A program made the position numbers and the translations under genes. From Pedobacter gandavensis (GTDB lineage Bacteria > Bacteroidota > Bacteroidia > Sphingobacteriales > Sphingobacteriaceae): a stretch of 64,000 nucleotides of DNA. The stretch is taken from NCBI RefSeq assembly GCF_014172405.1, contig NZ_WNXC01000001.1, positions 186,001-250,000 on the forward strand. The letters run 5' to 3'. Position 1 is the stretch's first letter. Each line of letters opens with the position of its first letter. The notes under the pieces were generated by a model. The model did no database searches and was not told the origin of the DNA. It worked only from the letters and a program-made list of their open reading frames with translations. Shown here one piece after another: positions 8,590-17,355 of this stretch.

Positions 8590-9867
8590 ATGAAGTTAGC
8601 TACCACCACATCGATGAACACTTTTAGGCCTTGGCTTATTGTAGGGTTATTATTTATCATTGCGATGCTCAATTATATTGACAGGACTATGATTACCACC
8701 ATGCGGGGCTCAATTGTAGGTTCAATTCCTATGACAGACGCTCATTTTGGCTTGCTCACTGCAGTATTCCTGTGGGTGTACGGTTTGTTTAGCCCATTAG
8801 CAGGATTTTTAGCAGATCGTTACAGTAAGAGTAAAATCATACTCTTTAGTCTTTTTGTTTGGTCACTGGTTACCTGGATGACTTCTTATGCCAGTAGTTT
8901 TGAGGAACTGTTGATTACCAGAGCCTTAATGGGAATTAGTGAAGCCTGTTATATTCCAGCAGCGCTTTCCTTAATTATGGACTATCACAAAGGACCTACT
9001 CGGTCTTTAGCAACGGGAATACATATGGCTGGTATTATGGCCGGACAAAGTTTAGGCTTTCTGGGTGGCTGGCTGGCAGAAAACCATACTTGGAATTACG
9101 CCTTTACGATTTTAGGGGTATTCGGGATCTGCTATGCTTCGATCATCTTCTTTTTCCTTAAAGATGCGCCAGCTAAAGAAACTATAATTGAGGAAGCGCA
9201 GGAGCCTAAAGTCAATTTCTTACAGTCCTTAGGTGCGCTGTTCAGTAACTTCTCTTTTATTTGTATTGTTTTATTCTTTGGCTTAATTAGCATTGTTTCC
9301 TGGCTTATTGTGGGATGGCTGCCTACTTATTTCCAGGAGCGGTTTCAGTTAAGCCAGACCCAGGCAGGGATATACTCCACGGGCTATGTTTTTACTTCGG
9401 CAATTGTAGGTGTGCTGGTCGGAGGTTTTTTAACGGATTTATGGAGTAGAAAAAATTCCAATGCAAGGATTTATGTGCCTTTAATTGGCTTAAGTATTGC
9501 TGCACCCGCAATCTTCCTGGCTAATTATTCTCATTTGCTTTCTATTTCTTTACTCTGCTTTATGCTGTATACTTTCTGCAAATCCTTTGTGGATACCAAT
9601 ACAATGCCAATTTTGAGCATGACTGTCGACAACCGTTATAGAGCCACAGGATATGGTGTTTTAAATTTCTTTGGCACTTTGGTGGGGGGCTTCGGATTGT
9701 ATTTTGGAGGTGCATTAAGAGATTTAAATATTGAGCTGAGTACCATATTCAAATTCGCTTCCGTATTAATTGTACTTGCTGCAATTGCCTTGTATTTGGT
9801 TAGGCCCGGAAAAAAACGAATTGCAAAAGAAAGCATGATCAACACAAAACTTAACCTAAGCAAATGA
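8590..9867 (+). CDS. MFS transporter, anion:cation symporter type
   Basis: This is a 425-residue inner-membrane protein with 12 predicted hydrophobic segments. It looks like the ACS (hexuronate, sugar-acid and organic-anion) branch of the major facilitator superfamily. MLNYIDRTMITTMRGSI follows TM1, and LADRYSKSKIIL is the loop 2-3 signature (G-x-x-x-D-R type). An AGGAC box 5 nt before ATG 8590 supports the start. Its stop codon overlaps the next start as ATGA. It probably imports the compound freed or epimerised in the periplasm by the sialidase-like and kelch proteins. Transport of a carboxylated solute is an inference from the subfamily. Confidence 0.87.
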   Translation: MKLATTTSMNTFRPWLIVGLLFIIAMLNYIDRTMITTMRGSIVGSIPMTDAHFGLLTAVFLWVYGLFSPLAGFLADRYSKSKIILFSLFVWSLVTWMTSYASSFEELLITRALMGISEACYIPAALSLIMDYHKGPTRSLATGIHMAGIMAGQSLGFLGGWLAENHTWNYAFTILGVFGICYASIIFFFLKDAPAKETIIEEAQEPKVNFLQSLGALFSNFSFICIVLFFGLISIVSWLIVGWLPTYFQERFQLSQTQAGIYSTGYVFTSAIVGVLVGGFLTDLWSRKNSNARIYVPLIGLSIAAPAIFLANYSHLLSISLLCFMLYTFCKSFVDTNTMPILSMTVDNRYRATGYGVLNFFGTLVGGFGLYFGGALRDLNIELSTIFKFASVLIVLAAIALYLVRPGKKRIAKESMINTKLNLSK

Positions 9868-11549
9868 AGTTTAACATCAATATTAAGAAATTGAGCAGAC
9901 TGGGATTTTTTTTAATATCCATCAGTTTAATCGCAGTATTATCTTCAGCAGAACAAGCTGATTACAAACCGAGAACTCCAAAATTCAGGATCATCCATAA
10001 CAATGATGGTACCGACGCGCTGGCGAATATGTGGTTTAACCGAAAACCAGATTTAACAAGAGCAGATATCAATAATTATGTTGATCTGGTTGCGGAAAGC
10101 AAGGTGGTCACCACATTTATGATGTGTACGGGAAGTGATTTTGTCTTTTATCGTTCCAAATATGAGCGCCCATTTGGAGATGATCTGAATGATTCGCTGG
10201 ATTGTAAAGGAAGCGAATCTGAGCGTAAAGCTTTTAAGCAATATTTTAAGAATTTCAAGAGTTTAGAAGCCGAGGGTACTGATATCATCGATGCTTCTTT
10301 AACACGGGCCAAACAACGCGGAATGGAAGCTTTCATCACATTTAGGGTGAATGATCTTCATTTTGCCGATACAGCAACACATTGTAGGGTATCCTATCCT
10401 GATTTTTGGTTTAATAATCCACAATATTGGATAGGAGAGGATAACCAGGGAATGAATAGTTCGAGGGCATTAGATTTTACGCATCAAGCGGTGCGCGATC
10501 ATAAGCTGGCGCTGATTCGCGAGCAGTTGGAGAAATATGAGATGATTGATGGATTCGATTTAGATTTCATGCGTTTTATCGTGCTGTTTAAGGCTGGTGA
10601 AGGCTCATCTAAAGCCCATTTAATGACCTCTTTTGTAAAGTCAGTAAAGTTGATGGTGGATTCAGTTTCCAAGGTACGAGGAAAAAAAATCTTATTGTCT
10701 GTACGTGTGCCTATTACAGTTGAAGGCGCTTTGTGGAAAGGATTGGATGTAAAAGAATGGGTAAAGCAAGATCTCATTGATTTTATCTCTATTGGCGCCC
10801 ATTGGCGAGGAGAAACCGCTACGCCTATCGCAAAGTTTAAACAGGATTTATTTGGTAAATCAAATAAAAGGATTCCTGTATATGGATCAATAGATGATGG
10901 AGGATATTTACCAAGAGAACTTTATTCAGATGGAATGTTCAAAGGAATGGCTTCGCACATACTTGGTCAGGGTGGTGACGGTTTATATTTATTTAACTTT
11001 TATTTTGCCAACTACGGAAAAGTTGATTATCAAAAAGCCCTAAATCCGAGCGGCTTAGTTTGCCGTACAAGATCTACACGTCTGCTTAATGAGCTTGGGA
11101 GTATAGATAAACTGAACACTGCAAATAAAATCTTTTGTGCTTCGGATGGAGTTACTAACTCTTACGGGGTGTTGCAGGTTAGTGATCTTCCAATGGCTTG
11201 TGGAGTCGGAAAAAAAAGTACAGCGTTCATTTTTATTGGAGATCCTATAGATAAAACATACCCAAAAGAAAGTATCCTGTTTCTTCGTACAGACCGTTCT
11301 GCCAGAATGGAGATTGAGGTGAATGGGTTGAAGATTACAGCAGTACAGGCTAAATATCCGGAGGATTATGATAGAAATCGTGGACTCCAGGAAGGGGAGA
11401 AAATGATTGCCTATGTGCTTCCAAAAAACTGCCTGATTAAAGGCGAGAACAAAGTGAGCATTGTGGCCAGGACACCTAATGTTTTTGTGGTTAAGCGGTT
11501 GGAAGTGGCCTTAAACTATGGTGAGGTGGCTGTAAATGGATATTTTTAA
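9864..11549 (+). CDS. Exported TIM-barrel glycosidase-like protein of unknown function
   Basis: This 561-residue protein has a signal peptide (LGFFLISISLIAVLSS near residues 13-28). The central part reads like a (beta/alpha)8 barrel of the GHL10/DUF4015 kind: FITFRVNDLHF near residue 157, IDGFDLDFMRF near 230 with candidate acidic residues, ILLSVRVP near 277 and IPVYGSIDDGGY near 335. The C-terminal 130 residues look like a beta-sandwich. I do not recognise a named family with a known substrate. It overlaps the MFS gene by 4 bp, so it is an integral part of the operon. It may be a glycoside hydrolase acting before uptake, which is an inference from fold and location. Confidence 0.65.
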   Translation: MKFNINIKKLSRLGFFLISISLIAVLSSAEQADYKPRTPKFRIIHNNDGTDALANMWFNRKPDLTRADINNYVDLVAESKVVTTFMMCTGSDFVFYRSKYERPFGDDLNDSLDCKGSESERKAFKQYFKNFKSLEAEGTDIIDASLTRAKQRGMEAFITFRVNDLHFADTATHCRVSYPDFWFNNPQYWIGEDNQGMNSSRALDFTHQAVRDHKLALIREQLEKYEMIDGFDLDFMRFIVLFKAGEGSSKAHLMTSFVKSVKLMVDSVSKVRGKKILLSVRVPITVEGALWKGLDVKEWVKQDLIDFISIGAHWRGETATPIAKFKQDLFGKSNKRIPVYGSIDDGGYLPRELYSDGMFKGMASHILGQGGDGLYLFNFYFANYGKVDYQKALNPSGLVCRTRSTRLLNELGSIDKLNTANKIFCASDGVTNSYGVLQVSDLPMACGVGKKSTAFIFIGDPIDKTYPKESILFLRTDRSARMEIEVNGLKITAVQAKYPEDYDRNRGLQEGEKMIAYVLPKNCLIKGENKVSIVARTPNVFVVKRLEVALNYGEVAVNGYF

Positions 11550-11569
11550 TTAACGAATGTTTAGTTGAT

Positions 11570-12712
11570 ATGTACAAAATATTAATCGCCCCTAATAGTT
11601 TCAAAGGAAGCCTTACAGCTGATCAAGCTGCTAACGCGATTGAGCAGGGATTAAACCAGAGTAAGCTCAAGTTTCAGTCTAACAAATTTCCGATAGGTGA
11701 TGGGGGCGATCATACTGCTTTTTTACTCACAAATCATTTAAAAGGAGATTTTAGTCATCACCTGGTTTTTGGTGCCTATGGCGATTTGGTGGATGCGCGT
11801 TTTGGGCTCATAAACCGTGGAAAAACAGCCATAATAGAGGTAGCAGAAACTTCTGGTTTTAAAACTATTCAAGGGACGTTCAGACAGGTTTTACACGCAG
11901 ATACAAAAGGACTGGGACAGTTAATAGATCATGTTTTAAGCCTTGGAGTGTCTGAAATCATACTTTGTTTGGGAGGTTCGGCTACCATAGATGGTGGCCT
12001 AGGGATGTTAACTGCATTGGGTGTTCGGTTTTTAGATGCAGAACACCATGTTATCGATGTGTATCCGGGAAATTTCTCGCAGGTAGTTTTTATCGACATT
12101 ACTGGATTAACGGAAAAGATCAGCCACTGCAAGTTTGCCGTATTATGTGATGTCGATAATCCTTTACTGGGGGAACGTGGTGCTGCAAAAGTATTTGGTC
12201 CGCAAAAAGGGGCTACTGAAAAAGAAGTCATCCTATTAGAAGCGTTTTTGTCGCGCTTTAATGAGCTCACGATGGATACGCTGGGAAAATCTTTAGATCA
12301 GGTTAAATTCGGAGGGGCTGCCGGTGGTTTATCTGCAGCATTAAGTGTCTATTTAAATGCAGATTTGTTGGAAGGTGCGGAGCACTTTTGTCAGATTACC
12401 GATTTTAAACAAGCTTTATCCAATGTTGATTTATTAATTACGGGGGAAGGCAGTATCGATGAGCAAACATTAAATGGCAAAGCCCCTTATGTAGCGGCAA
12501 AACATGCATTGGCTGCAAATATTCCTGTAATTGGCTTAACCGGAAATGTACCAATAGTAGTACCCGCAGAGCTGCAGCGGTATTTTTCTATGTTACTAAG
12601 TATTGGAAGTAAGCCCGAATCTCTGTCAGCAGCCATTGATCATACCTATGAAAATTTAGTCCGAACCTCAAAACAGATAGGTAATATTTTGTCTGTTTAT
12701 AATAATGAATAA
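11570..12712 (+). CDS. Glycerate kinase (GlxK/GarK type)
   Basis: This 380-residue protein is a full-length type I (GarK/GlxK) glycerate kinase, which phosphorylates D-glycerate with ATP to 2- or 3-phosphoglycerate. The family signatures are the N-terminal IAPNSFKGSLTADQAA, the PIGDGGDHT motif near residue 46, LGGSATIDGGLGML near 134, GAAGGLSAAL near 246 and ITGEGSIDEQTLNGK near 288. It follows the TIM-barrel gene by 20 bp. Its presence suggests that the carbon skeleton handled by this operon is partly converted to glycerate before entering lower glycolysis. The enzyme call is strong; its link to the upstream steps is inference. Confidence 0.93.
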   Translation: MYKILIAPNSFKGSLTADQAANAIEQGLNQSKLKFQSNKFPIGDGGDHTAFLLTNHLKGDFSHHLVFGAYGDLVDARFGLINRGKTAIIEVAETSGFKTIQGTFRQVLHADTKGLGQLIDHVLSLGVSEIILCLGGSATIDGGLGMLTALGVRFLDAEHHVIDVYPGNFSQVVFIDITGLTEKISHCKFAVLCDVDNPLLGERGAAKVFGPQKGATEKEVILLEAFLSRFNELTMDTLGKSLDQVKFGGAAGGLSAALSVYLNADLLEGAEHFCQITDFKQALSNVDLLITGEGSIDEQTLNGKAPYVAAKHALAANIPVIGLTGNVPIVVPAELQRYFSMLLSIGSKPESLSAAIDHTYENLVRTSKQIGNILSVYNNE

Positions 12713-12750
12713 AACTCATGATCGTTTCAATACCATTAAAAAATAAACTT

Positions 12751-14133
12751 ATGAAAATTATTAGCGGCATTGTGCTCATCACCATGCTAAGCATTTCGAT
12801 AAATGTCCCGGCACAGTATCAGCCTTCATGGGAATCACTGGACAAGAGGCCTGTTCCTGAATGGTGGAGGGATGCGAAATTTGGCATTTTTATCCATTGG
12901 GGGCTATACGCTGTTCCCGCATATGCGCCAACAACTGAGGTGAAAGGAATTTATGATAAATATGCTGAACATTATGAAAATAAGCTGTTGTCAAAAAATG
13001 AATTATTTATAAATCATCATCAGAAATATTATGGGAATAACTTTACTTATCAGGATTTCGCGCCTATGTTTAAGGCAGAATATTTTAACCCTGATAAATG
13101 GGCGGATCTGATACAAAGATCGGGCGCAAAATATGTGGTATTAACCTCAAAGCATCATGATGGCTTTTGCCTTTGGCCAAGTAAAGAGAGTCCGAAGTGG
13201 AATAGCGTGGCTATAGGCCCCCACCGGGACATCATCGCTGAACTCAGCAGTTCTGTACGTAATAAAGGATTACATATGGGATTATACTATTCTTTACTGG
13301 AATGGAACAATCCACTTTATACTCCGGCTACCATGAATAAATGGGTAGATGAGCATATGATTCCGCAAATGAAAGATTTAGTAACCAGCTATAAGCCAGA
13401 AGTGATCTTTGCAGATGGGGAATGGGATTATACCAGTGATCAGTTTAAAAGTGCGGAATTCCTTGCCTGGCTTTATAATGAATCTCCTGTAAAGCAAACG
13501 GTTGTTGTAAATGATAGATGGGGAAAAGAAACCAGAAGTAAACATGGAGGTTATTATACGACAGAATATGATGTAGTACACAATGGAAAAGGAATAGCTG
13601 AAAAGAGTGAACATCCTTGGGAAGAAAGCCGCGGCATCGGGATGTCTTATGGATATAATCAATTTGAAACAGCTGATGACTATTCCAGCTCAAAAAAGAT
13701 AATTGATTTACTGATTAATAAAGTTGGGAACGGCGGTAATTTACTGTTGAATATTGGTCCGGATGCAAATGGCCTTATACCAGTAGTCATGCAGGAGAGA
13801 CTTCTTAATATTGGCGAGTGGTTAAAAGTGAATGGAGAGGCCATTTATGGTAGCTCTGCATGGGAAAAACGCCCACAGTCAAGTGAAAAGTCTGTGTTTT
13901 TTACCACGAATCAAAATCAACTGTATGTAATTTGTACAAAATGGCCTGATAAGCCGATAACAATTAAGGGCATAAAGAAGGTCGGGAAAGTAAGTATGAT
14001 AGGCGTAAATAATACTATTAAAAAATCATTTAAAGGTAATAGCCTTACCATTATACCGCCGGTTTTAAATCCTGGAAATTTGCCGTGTGAATATGCCTGG
14101 GTGTTTAAAGTGGAAGGTTTTGTATCAATGTAG
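12751..14133 (+). CDS. GH29 alpha-L-fucosidase
   Basis: This is an exported GH29 enzyme of about 460 residues. ATG 12751 is preferred because it opens directly with a compact signal peptide ending in NVPAQ; the in-frame ATG at 12718 would add 11 residues. WWRDAKFGIFIHWGLYAVP is the classical GH29 N-terminal signature. VVLTSKHHDGFCLWPSK gives the His pair of the fucose pocket, and VIFADGEWDY carries the likely nucleophile Asp. GNGGNLLLNIGPDANG is the conserved late barrel motif. The C terminus holds a beta-sandwich. It is the last gene of the long operon and would remove terminal fucose outside the cytoplasm. No terminator is obvious after it. Confidence 0.92.
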   Translation: MKIISGIVLITMLSISINVPAQYQPSWESLDKRPVPEWWRDAKFGIFIHWGLYAVPAYAPTTEVKGIYDKYAEHYENKLLSKNELFINHHQKYYGNNFTYQDFAPMFKAEYFNPDKWADLIQRSGAKYVVLTSKHHDGFCLWPSKESPKWNSVAIGPHRDIIAELSSSVRNKGLHMGLYYSLLEWNNPLYTPATMNKWVDEHMIPQMKDLVTSYKPEVIFADGEWDYTSDQFKSAEFLAWLYNESPVKQTVVVNDRWGKETRSKHGGYYTTEYDVVHNGKGIAEKSEHPWEESRGIGMSYGYNQFETADDYSSSKKIIDLLINKVGNGGNLLLNIGPDANGLIPVVMQERLLNIGEWLKVNGEAIYGSSAWEKRPQSSEKSVFFTTNQNQLYVICTKWPDKPITIKGIKKVGKVSMIGVNNTIKKSFKGNSLTIIPPVLNPGNLPCEYAWVFKVEGFVSM

Positions 14134-14479
14134 TAACCACATTACGAGGAAGAGAATTTAATGTTTAAACAATTAGTACCTAATTAGTTGTTGGTTTTCC
14201 ACATAACAAGTGAGATAACGATTGATGATGATTTATGATTCTTACTTGTTGTTGATTGTAGTTAAGTGGCTTGTAGTTATGTTGTTGTGATTTATGTATC
14301 GGAAATACGTCTTGTAATTGGCTGATTGGAGTCTGGTTCGTTGCAGCTTTTAATCGCGTCTACGACTTTGTATGAACTTAAGAACAATAACGACTAGTGT
14401 TTGTTTAGGTTAATGGTTAATGGACTGATCTTTTGTTTGTTATCCAGTTATTTTAAACAATTATTTCAAAACCAAAATT
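14134..14479 (+). other. Intergenic region without recognised gene
   Basis: These 346 bp separate the long catabolic operon from the Met-rich protein gene. The sequence is AT-rich with many TTG/TTAG runs. No ORF with family features, no stable hairpin followed by a T tract and no clear Bacteroidota -33/-7 promoter (TTTG, TAnnTTTG) was found. It must hold the promoter of the following gene, but I cannot point to it. Confidence 0.4.
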
Positions 14480-14842
14480 ATGAAAAAGTTATTTTTAATG
14501 GTTACAGCATTGGTCATGTTAAGTTGCGGTGCCGTAGTAGCACAGGACAGCACAATGCACAAAAAAATGAAAACTCATAAAATGAGTAAAGCTAAAGATC
14601 ACATCATGATGAAAGACGGTAAAATGTGGGTCATGAAAAATGGGATGCATACAGAGATGAAGGAAACGATGACCCTGCCAAACGGAACAATGGTAATGAC
14701 TGATGGGATGGTGAAAATGAAGGATGGGAAGACCATGATGATGAAAAATGGCAATTCAATAGACATGATGGGCAAGATGATGCCTATGAAAATGAAAAAA
14801 ACAATGGAGTCTACTACGAAAAAGGAAACTGTAAAGCAGTAG
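14480..14842 (+). CDS. Exported Met/Lys-rich repeat protein (DUF6799-like)
   Basis: This is a 120-residue protein with a lipoprotein-like or Sec signal peptide (VTALVMLSCGAVVAQ, cysteine at residue 16). The mature part is built from imperfect repeats of the type M-x-D-G-K-M-x-x-M-K-N-G (residues 44-100), giving about one methionine in five residues plus many lysines. The repeats match what I know of DUF6799-type proteins of Bacteroidota. Such Met-rich exported proteins could bind soft metals (copper or silver), but that is speculative. It stands alone between two larger gaps, so it is probably its own transcription unit. Confidence 0.7.
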   Translation: MKKLFLMVTALVMLSCGAVVAQDSTMHKKMKTHKMSKAKDHIMMKDGKMWVMKNGMHTEMKETMTLPNGTMVMTDGMVKMKDGKTMMMKNGNSIDMMGKMMPMKMKKTMESTTKKETVKQ

Positions 14843-14989
14843 GTAGATGCTAGCAAAATGGCCTTTAACATCAAACCCGGTTAATTTATTCGGATTTTGA
14901 CCGATAGGTGATGGAATAAATTGACTGGGTGTTGGAGGAATAATTAATTTTGTGTTAGCAACGATATGATTCAATGTTAAATTTACATC

Positions 14990-15607
14990 ATGACTGAAAG
15001 GAAATCTCATTGGGATAATGTATATGCCTCAAAACAACCTGAGGAAGTGAGCTGGACACAAGATATTCCGCAAACCTCACTTGACTTTATCAATAGTTTT
15101 AATCTTCCAAAAACTGCAAATATTATTGACATTGGCGGGGGTGATAGTAAGCTTGTTGATTATTTATTGGATCAGGGATATCAAAATGTTACTGTGCTGG
15201 ATATTTCAGGCATAGCATTGGAGAAAGCTAGGAAAAGATTGGGAGAAAGAGGAGACAAGGTTAAATGGATTGTCTCGGATATTACTGAGTTTAGCCCTTC
15301 TGAAAAGTACGATGTGTGGCATGATCGTGCCACCTTTCACTTTTTAGTGAGTCCTGAACAGATTCAAAGTTATTTAAGGATTGCACGTGAATCAGTTAAT
15401 GGACATCTTATTATTGGAGTATTTTCAAAAAATGGACCTGAAAAGTGTAGTGGTTTAGTGATCCGACAATATTCAGAAGCGGATTTAGATCTTCAATTAT
15501 CTAATGGTTTTCAAAAACTGCGATGCATTACTGAAGATCATACTACACCTTTTAATACCATACAGAATTTTCTGTTTTGCAGTTTTAAACGGCTTCTTAC
15601 TTCATAA
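14990..15607 (+). CDS. Class I SAM-dependent methyltransferase
   Basis: This 205-residue cytoplasmic protein has the Rossmann-type methyltransferase fold. Motif I is NIIDIGGGDSKLVDYLLD near residue 44, an acidic residue after beta-2 follows in VTVLDISGIALEKA near residue 68, and VKWIVSDITEF is the motif II region. DVWHDRATFHFL follows. The N-terminal HWDNVYASKQPEEVSW is typical of thiopurine/tellurite-type small methyltransferases. No substrate can be named from sequence. It starts 147 bp after the Met-rich protein and has no evident operon partner. Confidence 0.85.
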   Translation: MTERKSHWDNVYASKQPEEVSWTQDIPQTSLDFINSFNLPKTANIIDIGGGDSKLVDYLLDQGYQNVTVLDISGIALEKARKRLGERGDKVKWIVSDITEFSPSEKYDVWHDRATFHFLVSPEQIQSYLRIARESVNGHLIIGVFSKNGPEKCSGLVIRQYSEADLDLQLSNGFQKLRCITEDHTTPFNTIQNFLFCSFKRLLTS

Positions 15608-15747
15608 TTCAATATCTTATTGCATCCTATCCAGGCTATATCTTTGGTTACCTTTTTAAATACAAGCAGTTGATTATCCAATTGTTTGTAGGCCTGGGAT
15701 TATCAACATCACTGAAGATCTTGTTTGAATTTGTAATGCATTTGTAA
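15589..15747 (+). pseudogene. Possible membrane-protein C-terminal remnant
   Basis: Just after the methyltransferase, the next reading frame is open for 52 codons with no start codon. It encodes a hydrophobic stretch including SYPGYIFGYLFKYKQL and LFVGLGLSTSLKILFE before TAA at 15745. The look is of the tail of a small integral membrane protein (VanZ-like at best). No upstream part of such a gene is present, so it may be a decayed remnant or a chance ORF. Low confidence. Confidence 0.22.
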
Positions 15748-16001
15748 CTCGAATGCGTTTTTTTTTGCCCTAAAATTTTCAGAGGAAATAAGGAAGTTAG
15801 TCCCTTTTAGTTCCAATAAGTCACTTTAATTACCATAAATGGAGCTAAAATTGGGGTAAATAACCAACGATGATTTTGAGGAAAAAAGAAGGATTCGAGA
15901 ACAAATAAGAGGTGTTTAATTATCATTCAATGAGCTCGAATGGAATTTCGTTTTGATACTTATGTTCACTAGATTTGATTATTCACGTTAGGTGTATAAC
16001 C
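15748..16001 (+). other. Intergenic region without recognised gene
   Basis: AT-rich sequence before the TlpA-like gene with a run of nine T at about 15760-15768 not preceded by a convincing hairpin. No ORF, RNA gene or clear promoter motif was identified. Confidence 0.35.
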
Positions 16002-17237
16002 ATGGCTAAGCCTAATCAATTCATGAGAACATTTTATATCGCTTTTATTTTAGCATTCTGTAGTGCAAATGTCTTTGCGCAGGTCCTTCAGGAGCACGAA
16101 TTTAGTTTAAAAGGAAAAATAGCCAATTATATCCCAACTTCTGATACCAAGTCTTTTCAACTCATGTTCAATCCGCTTGAGGACCGGAGCAGTAAACTGA
16201 TGGTAAATATTAACCCAGATGGTAGTTTTGTTTATAAAACCGCAATTGCCTACGCTCAGGAAGTATATGTGTTCTATCAGAATCGCAGGTATTCTTTGCT
16301 TTTTAGTCCGGGGGATAGCCTTCAGCTAGTTATTGATCCCACAGTAGCCAATATAAAGGATCCAAGATTGCTTAAAGATAGCATACGGTATCAGTCACTG
16401 ATCAACGCGATGCAAGATCCTGATTCGTTGAACAAATACGATATGAATGATCATTTTATCATTTCAGCAACACATGCGGATTTCATGTACAAGCTCTATC
16501 GTAAGGTCACGAACAACTTTAGTCCTGATAGTGCCATACTCTTCAAAAAATTCGCTGCAGATCGCGACATCATCAGTTTAGGAAAATTAATCATCTGGAA
16601 TGTACAACATCAAACGACTGGATTTACACGAGATGTATTTCTCACCAGGGTGTTCCTGGATGCCTTAAGTGGCTACCAGGTGAAAGAATTTGATGCGCTA
16701 TGGGATGAGAAATTAATCTCTGATCCCTGGTTTATTTCGAAGATCAAGAAAAGGCGTAATGAAATCGTCCAATATTTATCTAACCAAAAAACGGGTAAAA
16801 ATGCTACTTTAATAGCTGATAAACATCATGCATCCGAATTTGATACTGTCATCAAGAAGTACGCTGGTAAAGTGATCTATGTTGATTTCTGGGCGCCATG
16901 GTGTTCACCATGTATGGCAGCTATGCCTGCTTCAAAAGCTATCCAGAAGCGATTTAAAGGAAGTGACGTTGTTTTTATTTTTCTGGCGAATCGGTGCTCC
17001 AATGAATCCTGGAAAGCAACCATTGCGAATAACAATTTATCCGGAATACATTTTAATCTTAGTGACAATGAATACAAAATCTTGGCTGAGCGATTTAATA
17101 TTGTTGGTATTCCGCATTATCTGATTATTGATAAACAGGGAAATGTGATCAACCCGGACGCCCCCGGCCCTGAGCAGAAAATGATGCTTACAAAAACACT
17201 TCAAAAGGCACTCGTAGAGAAATCTAAGGTGGATTAG
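16002..17237 (+). CDS. TlpA-like thiol-disulfide oxidoreductase with N-terminal DUF4369-like domain
   Basis: This exported protein of about 411 residues has a signal peptide (YIAFILAFCSANVFAQ). ATG 16002 is chosen; ATG 16023 is a close alternative and the longer TTG reading from 15975 is unlikely. An N-terminal beta-rich region (FSLKGKIANYIP onward) resembles the DUF4369/DUF5106 lead domains of Bacteroidota redoxins. An alpha-helical middle follows, then a C-terminal thioredoxin domain. The active site is WAPWCSPC at about residue 298, with a cis-Pro in GIPHYLIID. It probably reduces or isomerises disulfides in the periplasm. It ends 118 bp before the ECF sigma gene and need not belong to that unit. 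Confidence 0.88.
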   Translation: MAKPNQFMRTFYIAFILAFCSANVFAQVLQEHEFSLKGKIANYIPTSDTKSFQLMFNPLEDRSSKLMVNINPDGSFVYKTAIAYAQEVYVFYQNRRYSLLFSPGDSLQLVIDPTVANIKDPRLLKDSIRYQSLINAMQDPDSLNKYDMNDHFIISATHADFMYKLYRKVTNNFSPDSAILFKKFAADRDIISLGKLIIWNVQHQTTGFTRDVFLTRVFLDALSGYQVKEFDALWDEKLISDPWFISKIKKRRNEIVQYLSNQKTGKNATLIADKHHASEFDTVIKKYAGKVIYVDFWAPWCSPCMAAMPASKAIQKRFKGSDVVFIFLANRCSNESWKATIANNNLSGIHFNLSDNEYKILAERFNIVGIPHYLIIDKQGNVINPDAPGPEQKMMLTKTLQKALVEKSKVD

Positions 17238-17355
17238 TGTGTGGTATATAAGTCCTACTTATTGCAGAAGCTTGATTTAGCAATCATACCTATATTCATT
17301 TAACATTTTGTTAATGTGTCCGTCATTTGCTTAGTCTAGTTTTGCTTCATATTTT

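Noticed and set aside
17337..17345. TAGTTTTGC matching the Bacteroidota -7 box before the sigma gene
   Set aside because: No TTTG box at the right spacing, and it would place the transcript start only a few bases before the start codon.
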